This document shows, piece by piece, positions 9,849-20,200 of a stretch of 64,000 nucleotides of DNA (position 1 is its first letter; each line of letters opens with the position of its first letter). The DNA lies in contig WRAG01000007.1 of the NCBI GenBank assembly GCA_009780345.1, positions 1-64,000 of the forward strand. Reading direction: 5' to 3'. Under the pieces are notes generated by a model that worked only from the letters and a program-made list of their open reading frames with translations, ran no database searches and was not told the origin of the DNA. Origin of the DNA: Oscillospiraceae bacterium. GTDB taxonomy: Bacteria; Bacillota; Clostridia; Monoglobales; WRAG01. Made by a program: the position numbers and the translations under genes.

Positions 9849-9969
9849 AAAATTTTGGCAATACTTGGTGTATTAACAACAATTTTTAACGCATTTGGGC
9901 AGAAAATTCGCCAAGAAAATAATGATTGATATTTTAAAGGCATATCCTAGTTCAAAAGAGGTGACAATT

Positions 9970-10626
9970 ATGGCGCGAATACTTATTGTGGAAGATGAAA
10001 AGGCGATTAATACGCTTATCAAGAAAAATCTTGAACTTGTCGGGCATACGTGCGTTTCGGTGTTTGACGGCGAGGCGGTTTTCGAAGAAATGGAGAAAAA
10101 CACTTTCGATTTGATTTTGCTTGATATCATGCTTCCAAAATTGCACGGGTTTCAAGTGATTCAAGAGATTATCGAAGATGTTCCGGTTATATTTTTAACG
10201 GCACGCGGCGCGGTTGCCGACAAAGTTCAAGGTCTGCGCCTCGGCGCGGACGATTATATCGTCAAACCGTTTGATATGATTGAATTGCAAACCAGAATAG
10301 AAACCGTTCTTCGCCGCTCGAATAAAGCGGACAAGGTATTCTCGCTATGCGACGCGAAGATAGATTTTTCAAGCAGGCAGGCGTTTTACAAAGACGAGCT
10401 TATCGATTTTTCGCCGCAAGAATTTTTGTTGATTGAATCGCTTATTAAAAATCGGAATATAGCTCTATCTCGCGACAAGTTGCTCGAAATCGCGTGGGGA
10501 TACGACTACGGCGGAGAAACAAGAACGGTTGATGTACATATTCATCGTATCCGCAAAAAGCTTGGCTGGGAAAACGTAATAAAAACGGTATACAAATTAG
10601 GCTATCGACTCGAGGTGAGGCAATAA
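9970..10626 (+). CDS. OmpR-family response regulator
   Basis: Receiver domain (ILIVEDEKAIN...LILLDIMLP) and C-terminal winged helix (TRTVDVHIHRIRKKL). Confidence 0.95.
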   Translation: MARILIVEDEKAINTLIKKNLELVGHTCVSVFDGEAVFEEMEKNTFDLILLDIMLPKLHGFQVIQEIIEDVPVIFLTARGAVADKVQGLRLGADDYIVKPFDMIELQTRIETVLRRSNKADKVFSLCDAKIDFSSRQAFYKDELIDFSPQEFLLIESLIKNRNIALSRDKLLEIAWGYDYGGETRTVDVHIHRIRKKLGWENVIKTVYKLGYRLEVRQ

Positions 10627-12014
10627 TGAGGATAAAAACGTTTATCGCCACTTATTTGCTATTCCTTTTTATACTGTTTCTAAGCGTCGGAATTGTTTCG
10701 GTATATTTAAATAACAGTCAGATAAATATGCTGAAAGAGAAAAGCGCGAGTCAATATCAAACCATTACCGCTTCTCTCGCGCGAGATATCACTATCTTGC
10801 AGAACAGGTATCAGCATAATATGAGGCAAGATATATTTTACGACGCGGTGGACACTCTTATAATCGGATACGCAAGATATTACCGCCGGCATAACGTTTA
10901 TATAAATATAACCGATTTGACATTGTCAGAGCGAGATCGTTCTTCACCGGGGTCGGAAGTTTCTTTTATTAATATAGATGACAGACGTTTTATTTACATT
11001 TCGGGCGCGCTGCCCTATCCCTTCGAGCATATTCTGCTGGAATACCGGCTTGATATAACCGAAAACATCGCGGATATGCGAAATATTCAAAATATTCTTT
11101 TACTTTCCGCGATTATATTCTCAATAATTGCCGCGTTTGCGCTATATTTTATTCTATCGTCTATTTTTAAGCCGTTAAGCGTTGTCGCTAAGGCTTCCGG
11201 CAATATCGCGGACGGGCAATTTTGCGAAAGAATTCACGTTAAAGGGAAAAACGAACTTGCGCAGGTTGCTTATGATTTCAACAGAATGGCGGAGAAAATC
11301 GAGAACCAAATATCATTTTTAGAGGAAGAGGCGGTAAACAAGCAACAGTTCGTTGACAATTTCGCCCACGAAATCCGAACTCCGCTTACGTCAATCTATG
11401 GTTACGCGGAATATTTGCAAAAAGCGACGTTGGACGAAAGGGAGATTATCGAATCCGCCGAATATATTATGAACGAAGCGAATCACATGAAAAATATCGC
11501 GAATTCACTACTGGAACTTGCGACATTGCGCCAATACGAGCCGGTTAAAAACGAAATTTCGATATCCAAACTATTCGACGATATAAGCCAAACAATGGAA
11601 AAATCCTTGCGAGATAAAGGCGCGCGGCTGATCTGCCGCAACGACGCCGATACTATATACGGACAGGAAGATTTGATTAGAAGTTTGCTGTTAAACCTAT
11701 GCGCCAACGCACTTAACGCCTGCGAACCGGACGCGGGGATAATTCAATTGGAAGCAAAAGAGTTGCCAACCGGAAAGGTTGCAATATCCGTCACCGACAA
11801 CGGTTGCGGAATTCCCGCTGACAGTCTTTCGAAGATTACAGAGCCGTTTTACCGTGTCGATAAATCAAGAAGCCGTGAATTTGGCGGCACGGGGTTGGGC
11901 TTGGCGCTTTGCAAGCAAATCGCCGAGGCGCACGGCGCCGAAATGAATGTAAATTCTAATGCAGACGCAGGAACGACGGTTACAATATCATTTGCGACAT
12001 TTACGACTTCTTAA
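10626..12014 (+). CDS. Sensor histidine kinase (HAMP, HisKA, HATPase)
   Basis: H-box FAHEIRTPLTSIYGYAEYL, G-box REFGGTGLGLALCKQIAEAHGA; overlaps the response regulator stop. Confidence 0.95.
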   Translation: MRIKTFIATYLLFLFILFLSVGIVSVYLNNSQINMLKEKSASQYQTITASLARDITILQNRYQHNMRQDIFYDAVDTLIIGYARYYRRHNVYINITDLTLSERDRSSPGSEVSFINIDDRRFIYISGALPYPFEHILLEYRLDITENIADMRNIQNILLLSAIIFSIIAAFALYFILSSIFKPLSVVAKASGNIADGQFCERIHVKGKNELAQVAYDFNRMAEKIENQISFLEEEAVNKQQFVDNFAHEIRTPLTSIYGYAEYLQKATLDEREIIESAEYIMNEANHMKNIANSLLELATLRQYEPVKNEISISKLFDDISQTMEKSLRDKGARLICRNDADTIYGQEDLIRSLLLNLCANALNACEPDAGIIQLEAKELPTGKVAISVTDNGCGIPADSLSKITEPFYRVDKSRSREFGGTGLGLALCKQIAEAHGAEMNVNSNADAGTTVTISFATFTTS

Positions 12015-12109
12015 CAAGTGAATAATAACTTCATAACAATTGGTTAGTATAATCGTATTTGTGAGGTGCACAAGTCACAAAAATTTTTAAATCGAAAGGA
12101 AGATGAATT

Positions 12110-13228
12110 ATGGAAAAAACGAAAACAAAAATCAGCGACATTTTGAAAGTGGGAGCCGCGGCGGCTTTAACCATCGCGCTGTTTAGCGCATCGCTTGTAG
12201 GAGTTAACAATTTAGCTCTTGCTTTCTCAACCGGCGGAACCGAAACGTTGCCCGCAATCGCGGCGGCGGAAATTCCCGAAAACGTGCCGTCAGCAGATTT
12301 TGTGGCGCCGAATTTGACACTGATTGAGTGTCGGTGGCAAAGAGAGAGCGGTGTTGTTGCGCCCGAAAGTGCGATATCCAGAGAAGAAGCGGCTCAAATA
12401 GGCGCGCAGTATATTTGGGACGTATTCGGCGCAAGTATTGACGGAATGTATGTTCAAATGAGCTATTCTGACTGGGAAAGCAGTTCAAGAACTCAATGGA
12501 GCGGGTTGGTAGGCAGTTCGCCGGAGGCGTTTGACTTTGAAAGCGAAAACTGGGGATGGTCATTCTCTTTTGCGATTGACGCGGTAACGGGCGAGCGAAT
12601 CGATATCGACACCGGTGTTGGGTTCAGAAGGCATTGGACTGACGATATGGATATGGACACGATGATGGCGTTCCGTATGGCAATAGTGGAGTCAGGCTTC
12701 TTTGAAAAGAGCGCGTCTGAAATGATGGAGTTTGTAGGACTATCAAACGAAGAGCTTGAAGCGTATACCCAAAAAGCGTTGGATTTGGCGCAAAGACATT
12801 TTAACAATTCAGAAGTGGTGGATATCCAAGTTGGTATAGATTTTGGTTTCGGACTTCGCACCGAAAGCCACAAATCATACGTAATTACAACGCCTGAACT
12901 TAACGACGACGGAAGTATCGGGTTTGCATTCAGCGCGATTCAATTTACGGCTACCGACGATACCGGACGTGAAGCGCATATTACGATTCCCTCAGCGTCA
13001 GCAAATTACGTAAGAACCGAAGTAAGAACGCAGCATAACGATATTATCCCGAATTGGAATTACTATCGTTCATACTCTACTGTTCGCATAGGGACGGAAG
13101 ACGGTAGCGATAGAGTTATTATAAATGGCGACGATTCGGTTGATATAAGAGTAGTGCGCCGCGAAGTTGTAGTAGATGGTGCCTATAGCGTTTATACAGG
13201 CACGATGATAGTAGAGGACCGCAGATAA
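12110..13228 (+). CDS. Exported hypothetical protein linked to the two-component system
   Basis: N-terminal TM/signal segment, AGGAAG RBS, downstream of the HK gene. Confidence 0.75.
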   Translation: MEKTKTKISDILKVGAAAALTIALFSASLVGVNNLALAFSTGGTETLPAIAAAEIPENVPSADFVAPNLTLIECRWQRESGVVAPESAISREEAAQIGAQYIWDVFGASIDGMYVQMSYSDWESSSRTQWSGLVGSSPEAFDFESENWGWSFSFAIDAVTGERIDIDTGVGFRRHWTDDMDMDTMMAFRMAIVESGFFEKSASEMMEFVGLSNEELEAYTQKALDLAQRHFNNSEVVDIQVGIDFGFGLRTESHKSYVITTPELNDDGSIGFAFSAIQFTATDDTGREAHITIPSASANYVRTEVRTQHNDIIPNWNYYRSYSTVRIGTEDGSDRVIINGDDSVDIRVVRREVVVDGAYSVYTGTMIVEDRR

Positions 13229-13271
13229 GATTTACACTTCATTTAATTTCAAGATTGCATAGGGTGTGTCT

Positions 13272-13312
13272 TTAAAAAACGATATTTCTGAATGAAATAT
13301 CGTTTTTTTCTA
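13272..13312 (+). terminator. Intrinsic terminator
   Basis: AAAAAACGATATTTC-TGAAT-GAAATATCGTTTTTTTC. Confidence 0.8.
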
Positions 13313-13418
13313 TATATTTTTAAATATATTCGTGTTTTTGCGAAAAATCTTGTATTTTGGCAACGGATGTGATAAAATAAAGTGATAAATGTCATTAACA
13401 AACAAGGGGGATAGCCCA

Positions 13419-14732
13419 ATGAGTGAAAAAACTATGCAGGAAAAACGCTGCGCCGGTTGCGGCGGGCAGATGCAGTTTAATCCGGAAGCGCAAATGCTTT
13501 TGTGCGCCGCTTGCGGAGAGGCTGACCAAAAGTCTGTTGCCGCGGCAGAGGCGGCGATAAACGCAACACTTAATTGCCCGAACTGCGGCGCGGAACTTGA
13601 ACATATCACCGGAAGCCGGCAATCTAAGTGCGACTCTTGCGACAGCGTGTTCAACATACTAAGTGAGGGCGAGGATTGCGAACTGACCGGTGAAATTCCG
13701 GAGAATCATAAGTTTATCGCGCCGTTTACGGTAAGCGAGCAACAATATCAAAAAGGGATGATTTCTTGGCTTGCGAACGAGAAATTTACGCCCGCCGACG
13801 TATTCGAGAAAATGGCGATAATCCGCTCGGAAGGCTGTTACATACCGCATTATTACTGTGTCGCGAATTATAAGGTGAACTGGACGGCGTCAATCGGATA
13901 CGACAGGATTGAAACGTTTGTTGTGCGCACCAAAAACGGAATGGTGACACGAACAAGGGTTGTAACCGACTGGTTTCCGCATTCGTCGGTCGCGTCGGGA
14001 ACGGTGACCAACCTAATCGAGGCGACGCACCATATGGCGCAATCGCGCGAGAAAAGCGGCGCGGCAAACTGCAAAGACCTCAAGCGAGGAATTCGGGAAA
14101 GTTCGTTCGGCTTGGTTGATGGGGGGAACTTTGTGGAGATCGACAGGAAACAAAGTTTCGATCCTAAGTTTACCGCCGGATTTACCGTGCTTCCTTGCGA
14201 CGAACCGTCGAATAAGGCTTATGATAAGGCGGTAATCGACGCGGGAATTCGCAGTCAGATTACGGCAATCGCGCCGGGCGATCGGATTCGCAATCTTCAA
14301 TATCACGGCGATATTATCCCGGATATTTTCTTGGTTTACCGTCCGAATTGGGTGACGTTATATACATATGGCGACAAAGTTTGCTTCAGCGCGTGCGACG
14401 GAACGAACGATTCGAGACATTTCGGAACGCGCCCGGTTTGTAAGGATACGAAAAAGCGGGTTCGCAGATGGTTTATGGGGTTTGGATTGGCGGCGCTGCT
14501 TGCAATGATTATGTGGCTGCTAAGATACTTTATGGCTGGCGACGAAACGATTGAATTGTTAGCTATGTTGTCTTTGATTCCCGCGGGCGCGGTGGGGCTT
14601 ACGGCGATTATCGTTCGCGGCGTAAGCATAAGCCGCGGCAGAAAAGCGCTGGGCAGTCAGTTAGACCGATATCTCGGAAATACCAGCGAAATTTTCGGCA
14701 GACGATCTGCGAAAGCGGATCCGACGCTGTGA
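13419..14732 (+). CDS. Zinc-ribbon membrane protein, YdjG-like
   Basis: Two N-terminal zinc ribbons (CAGCGGQMQFNPEAQMLLCAACG; CPNCGAELE...KCDSC) and C-terminal TM helices. Confidence 0.75.
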   Translation: MSEKTMQEKRCAGCGGQMQFNPEAQMLLCAACGEADQKSVAAAEAAINATLNCPNCGAELEHITGSRQSKCDSCDSVFNILSEGEDCELTGEIPENHKFIAPFTVSEQQYQKGMISWLANEKFTPADVFEKMAIIRSEGCYIPHYYCVANYKVNWTASIGYDRIETFVVRTKNGMVTRTRVVTDWFPHSSVASGTVTNLIEATHHMAQSREKSGAANCKDLKRGIRESSFGLVDGGNFVEIDRKQSFDPKFTAGFTVLPCDEPSNKAYDKAVIDAGIRSQITAIAPGDRIRNLQYHGDIIPDIFLVYRPNWVTLYTYGDKVCFSACDGTNDSRHFGTRPVCKDTKKRVRRWFMGFGLAALLAMIMWLLRYFMAGDETIELLAMLSLIPAGAVGLTAIIVRGVSISRGRKALGSQLDRYLGNTSEIFGRRSAKADPTL

Positions 14733-14734
14733 AA

Positions 14735-15243
14735 ACGTTTCACGTTTTCACAGCGAGGTTGCGCCCTGCGGGCGCGGGCTTAAGGCGCAACGCGCCTTAG
14801 ACCGGTTTTGCGCGGTCGCGCGCGGCGAGTCAAGGACCAGTCCTTGACAATCCAGCAAACTTTTGCGCGCCAAAAGTTTGATCAAAAGCACCGCGCTCAT
14901 GCACGTGCTCAAAAAACGAGCACACATGGCGCGGAAGCGAGTGCGATCAGTTCGCCTCTAACCAAATAACATCTCGCGCTTTTAGGCGCGGGTCGGTCTC
15001 GAATGGGCGCGGCGTTTTATCTTGCTAGTCTTTCCGCGAATGCGGTTCGCTAACCCAGCTTTTTCGTCGCCGGCTTTGGCGCAAATCGCCGCTTTTTGGC
15101 GTTTGCGTCCATAGGCGACCGGGATTGGTAAGGGCAGAGCCCTTACCGCCCGTCCGGCAGGACATAAGCCCGCCGCCTCAGCGGCAAAAATTGTTTTTAG
15201 AGCAAAGCTCTAAAAACCTGCGCCATAGGCGCAAACCCTAACA
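14735..15243. repeat. Modular palindromic intergenic mosaic, cluster 2
   Basis: Contains AAACTTTTGCGCGCCAAAAGTTTGATCAAAA, CGCGAATGCGGTTCGCTAACCC, GGCGACCGGGATTGGTAAGGGCAGAGCCCTTACC and TTTTTAGAGCAAAGCTCTAAAAA, shared with other clusters. Confidence 0.85.
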
Positions 15244-15281
15244 AAATTTGATATTTTAAGAAAAATAAGGAGGAAATAAAA

Positions 15282-16574
15282 ATGGGACTAATCAGAGCAG
15301 CTACAGGCGCCGTAGGCGGAGTTTTAGCCGATCAATGGAAAGAATATTTCTACTGCGAATCGATCGCGGCAGATGTTTTGGTGGTTAAAGGGCAGCATCG
15401 CGTAAACCCGCGTTCCGCAAACACGAAAGGAACCGAAAACATTATCTCAAACGGTTCTATTGTCGCGGTTGCGGACGGACAGGCGATGATAATCGTGGAA
15501 CAAGGAAAAGTTGTGGAATTCTGCGCCGACCCGGGCGAGTTTGTTTGGGATTCATCAACCGAGCCAAGCATTTTCCACGGGCCGTTAGGGCAAAACATTG
15601 TCGCGACGTTTAAAAATATCGGCAAGCGTTTCACTTTCGGCGGGCAAGCGCCGATGGACCAGCGGGTGTATTACTTTAATCTAAAGGAAATTACCGGAAA
15701 CAAGTACGGAACGCCAAACCCGATTCCGTTTCGCGTGGTTGATACGAATATCGGACTTGACATCGATATTTCCATTCGTTGCAACGGAAAGTATTCGTAT
15801 AGATTGACCGACCCGATTTTATTTTACGCGAATGTTTCGGGAAATGTCGCGCAAGCATATCGCCGCGACGAAATTGACGCGCAATTAAAAGCCGAGCTTT
15901 TAACCGCGCTTCAACCGGCATTCGCGAAAATCAGCGCGGCGGGCGTTCGATACAGCGCGTTGCCCGGGCATACGGAAGAAATTTCGGCGGCGTTAAACGA
16001 AGCTTTGACCGAAAAATGGACAGAATTGCGCGGAATATCTATTTCGTCGTTTAGCATAAAAAGCGTTAGCGCGTCGTCGGAAGACGAGCAAATGATTAAA
16101 GAATTACAGCGTAAAGCGGTAATGCGCGACCCCGGAATGGCGGGCGCGACGCTTGTTACGGCGCAAGCCGACGCTATGCGCAACGCCGCGGGGAATGAGG
16201 GCGGCGCGATGATGGGATTCCTTGGAATGAATGCCGCGATGAATGCCGGCGGCGGCGCGAACGCAGGCGCGTTCTTTGACATGGCGCAGCAGCAACCGCA
16301 ACAACAGCCGCAACAACCGCCGCAACAAGCTGCGGGCGCTCCCGCTGCGGGTTGGGCTTGCGAATGTGGTGTGACGAACAGCGGAAAATTCTGCTCTGAT
16401 TGTGGGAAACCGCAACCCGCGCCGGCTGAAACGTGGAAATGTCCGTGCGGAGCCGATGTGGGCGGGCGATTCTGCGGCGAATGCGGAACTGCGAAACCGG
16501 AAAATTGGACTTGCGCGTGCGGCGCGTCGAACGGTGGCAGATTTTGCTCGGAATGTGGTAAACCAAAGGCGTAA
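15282..16574 (+). CDS. SPFH-domain protein with C-terminal zinc ribbons (YdjI-like)
   Basis: MGLIRAATGAVGGVLADQWKEYFYCESIAADVLVVKG matches YdjI-type SPFH proteins; Q/P-rich linker; three C-terminal CxCG...CxxCGxP ribbons. Confidence 0.85.
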   Translation: MGLIRAATGAVGGVLADQWKEYFYCESIAADVLVVKGQHRVNPRSANTKGTENIISNGSIVAVADGQAMIIVEQGKVVEFCADPGEFVWDSSTEPSIFHGPLGQNIVATFKNIGKRFTFGGQAPMDQRVYYFNLKEITGNKYGTPNPIPFRVVDTNIGLDIDISIRCNGKYSYRLTDPILFYANVSGNVAQAYRRDEIDAQLKAELLTALQPAFAKISAAGVRYSALPGHTEEISAALNEALTEKWTELRGISISSFSIKSVSASSEDEQMIKELQRKAVMRDPGMAGATLVTAQADAMRNAAGNEGGAMMGFLGMNAAMNAGGGANAGAFFDMAQQQPQQQPQQPPQQAAGAPAAGWACECGVTNSGKFCSDCGKPQPAPAETWKCPCGADVGGRFCGECGTAKPENWTCACGASNGGRFCSECGKPKA

Positions 16575-16586
16575 AGAGAGGGAATT

Positions 16587-17069
16587 TTGATGAGTGAGTT
16601 GAGATTCACAACAGAAGACGCGATTAGGCAAGCCTACGCACATAAGAAAAGCTTGGTGAGAACAGGCTGGGTTTTGGGTTTAACTTCGTTTGTCGGCGCC
16701 GGATTTCTTTTTTGGCGTTTTGAATGGATAATTTTGCCGATTATATTGGTTCTTTTTGGTTTGCTTATGATTGTGGTAAAATTTTCGTATAAAAAAGCCG
16801 CAAATCGTTTCAGAAAATACGCGCCGCTGATTTTAGAGGAAAATATAACTTCGATTAAAGAAATTGCGATAAAAACAAGAGATTCGTTTAACGATGTAAA
16901 GAACACTTTGGAATTGTTTAAAAACATAGACGCACTTCGAGGAATCGAATTTGATTGGGGCGACGGATCAGCTTCCAACACTTCTGCGCCGCAAATATTA
17001 GTCAACTGCCCGCGTTGCGGCGCGGCAGGACAAGCGGGACAATGCGAATACTGTAATTCGGTGATATAG
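16587..17069 (+). CDS. Zinc-ribbon membrane protein, hypothetical
   Basis: Two TM helices and C-terminal NCPRCGAAGQAGQCEYCNSVI. Confidence 0.75.
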   Translation: MMSELRFTTEDAIRQAYAHKKSLVRTGWVLGLTSFVGAGFLFWRFEWIILPIILVLFGLLMIVVKFSYKKAANRFRKYAPLILEENITSIKEIAIKTRDSFNDVKNTLELFKNIDALRGIEFDWGDGSASNTSAPQILVNCPRCGAAGQAGQCEYCNSVI

Positions 17070-17070
17070 T

Positions 17071-17100
17071 TAAAAAAGAGCCGCATGGCTCTTTTTTTGA
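17071..17100 (+). terminator. Intrinsic terminator
   Basis: AAAAAAGAGCC-GCAT-GGCTCTTTTTTT. Confidence 0.8.
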
Positions 17101-17188
17101 TCTTTCCATAAAAATATATTAAATTTTTACAAAAACATGGAACTTTTTCGCCATTTTGCATGTCTAATATGTATATATTTTATATATG

Positions 17189-17226
17189 TTACGCAAAAAT
17201 GCGTGCATTACGCAAAAATGCGTGCA
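17189..17226 (+). repeat. Tandem duplication of a 19-bp hairpin unit
   Basis: TTACGCAAAAATGCGTGCA occurs twice back to back just 5' of the RBS of the A2M gene. Confidence 0.95.
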
Positions 17227-17240
17227 AAGGAGAGAGAATA

Positions 17241-20200
17241 ATGAGAAAAAGCATTTCGGTTTGTCTGGTAATTGCTATTTTACTAAGCCTTATTCCGGGG
17301 ATTATTACGGGAACGGCGGCAACGCCGGCAAGAGGCGGTTACACGCTTGCGCCGGTGACGTTTGGCAGAACGGGAGTTGACGTTTCCTCCTCGTTCATAC
17401 TAACTTCGCCTGACGTGACGACTGCATACGAAGTTGCGGCAAAACTGTCCATTGACGGGCAGCCGCAGCCGGATATTTCCGCCGTGTCGGACAGCGGCAC
17501 GGAATTTATTATCACTCCTGTGGTAATATTGGCGTCAAATACTTTATACATATTCCGTATTACGAGAGAATACGAAGACGATATCACTTGGGCGTTTCAA
17601 ACCGCGCGAAGATTTCAGATTACGTCGAATTTCCCGGCAAACGAAGCGACAAATGTGCCGATAAACACCGGAATAGAAGTAACATTCTCGGAAGAAGACT
17701 TCACGGCGATAGATTATTTCTTCAGCATATATCCTAACGTTGCGGGACGGTTTGAAACCCGCAGAAACACGGCAGTGTTCGTGCCAACTTCACGTCTGGA
17801 ATATCAAACGGTTTATACCGTTACGATACGAGCGGGAATCAGGCTTGAGGGAACAAACGACGAACTGCTCACCGATTACGTGTGGTCGTTTGAAACGGCA
17901 GAGCGTCCTGACCCTCGTCCGCCCCGTCAGCCGCGTGAAAACTGGCAAAGTGTATCTTTTGACTTCAGCTATGTTGAATTACCGACGATCGAGCCGCCAA
18001 GTGTTAGATATAATGTTAGTTTTAACAGAGATTTCCCGCGTCCGCAACCTAGAATAAACGTTTACAGGCTTGACACGAACGCGGAAACCATGCAGGCGAT
18101 TCGTCGGTTATTGAACACGCCGCGCTGGTCGCGATTCGCGAGGGAAGAAAACTTTATCGACACAAGAGGCTTAACCCGCGTTACATCCTTTGACGCGCCT
18201 GCTCCCGACGAGGATAATCAATGGTCATGGATGAACACATTAGAGTTTCCGCAAAGCTTGCCGCAAGGGTTTTATTTGATTGAGGCGACGGTTTTGGATA
18301 ACAGAGATCAAATGATTATCCAAATCAATGATTTGCCGATTCAGATTATCTCGGACGATGATAAGACAATTTTTTGGGTAAACGACATCGTAACCGGCGG
18401 CGCGCTTGCGGGCGCAACGGTGCGTGACTCTGTTGGCGGCGGAACGTATACCACCGATGAGCATGGTGTCGCGGTAATCAACCGAGCGGTAGCCACCGAG
18501 ATAGACGAGCAAATCACCGTGACCGCGCGGGACGGCAGAACCGCGGTTTGGCTGCCTACCGGAGGTTGGCCGAGTTGGGGCTGGAGCGGCGGCAGATTTA
18601 ACATGGGCAACGCCAACGAGGCGTACTGGACGGCGTTGCAGCTTGACCGCACGCTGTTCCAGCCTGACGACACGCTCTATTTCTGGGGATTCGCGCAGTG
18701 CCGCCGAAACAGCGAGCAAATAAACTACCTCACCGCCGTTCTTCGACAAGGTGGCTGGAGCCGCTGGAGCGGCACGGGCAGAGATATACTTCACAGACAA
18801 GTTGTACACCTTCATAATGGCGTATATTCGGACGAAATAAGGCTTCCGATGTTGGATACAGGTTCGTATGTGCTTACGATTTACCACGGCGACATCGTTT
18901 TGAACACTATGCACTTTAGCGTGGAGAACTACGTAAAACCGCCGTATCAAATCACCGTAAGCGCAGACAGACGAGCGATATTCGTCGACGAGGAAGTGAC
19001 CTTTACCGCAACCGCCGCGTTTTTCGAGGGAACTCCGTTGCCCGAACTGGATATTTCATACAGAGTATGGGGTTGGGGCGACTTAAACAATTCAGTAAAC
19101 GAAAGCGGCATAACAAATATGGACGGCGAAATAAGTGTGAGCCAAACGCCGATTCCGCGCGCTGCCGCGCAAGGGCAAACCGGCATGGAATTCACCGCCG
19201 AGGCAACATTGCCCGAAATCGGTCGAACTATGGCAAGAACTTCGGTTCAAGTTTTTATCAACGATATCGATGTTCGCGCGCGCGCGACAAGAGAAAAGGG
19301 AGAACCGGGACGTTCGGTAAGCGCGAATATTACCGTTGACGTAAACTCGATCACGCTTGACCGTATAAACGACGGAACATCGCGGCATTGGGGCGACTTC
19401 CTCGACGAGCCGGTGAACAACCAAAACATATCTGTCAATATTTACAGAGAATATTGGGTAAGAATTAACACCGGCGAAGTTTGGTACAGCCATTCCGAAA
19501 GAAGAACTTTCCCAATCTACCGTCATGAACGCCGTGAAGAGCGGATTAACAGCTTTAATATGCGCACAAACAGCGACGGCGTTGCCGAGCGTAACTTTAC
19601 GTTGCCGAATCGGGAGCGGGAAAGCTATTTCGCGCGGATACAAACCGTTGACGGAAACGGCAGAACCATCAATCACCGCGTTTGGATAGGCAGAGATTGG
19701 TCAAGCTGGTGGTGGCAAGCCGAGTCAAACGACATTTTCCTGCAAAACGATAGCGAAACCGGCGTTTACGCGCTCGGTGACGATGTAACCTTAACCCTTA
19801 TGCGCGGCGTGGACACTGTAACAAGCGGAAACTTCCTGTTTGTAAATATGCAGCGCGGGATTCAAAGCTTCCAAGCGGGTCAAAACCCGTATACATTCGA
19901 ATTTTCGGCGGAACACATTCCGAACGTCATCGTTCACGCGTATCACTTTAACGGCTTTACATATGAGTCGAACAGTTGGAACATGTCCGAGAATATCCGC
20001 TTCGATTTCGAGCAAAATGACTTGATTATAACCGTCGAAACCGACCAGGAAACCTATCAGCCGGGCGATATGTTTAACGCTAACATCACCGTCACCGATA
20101 TTCACGGAAATCCGGTTGAAGCGGCGATCAATATAAGCGTCGTCGACGAAGCGCTGTTCGCGCTTCAGGATTATACGGTTAATACGCTAAGTTCGCTATA

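Noticed and set aside
15911-16643. Long minus-strand ORFs opposite the SPFH gene
   Set aside because: Shadow ORFs with low-complexity translation of the Q/P-rich and zinc-ribbon region.
18240-18950. 236-aa minus-strand ORF inside the A2M gene
   Set aside because: Shadow ORF opposite a well supported long CDS.
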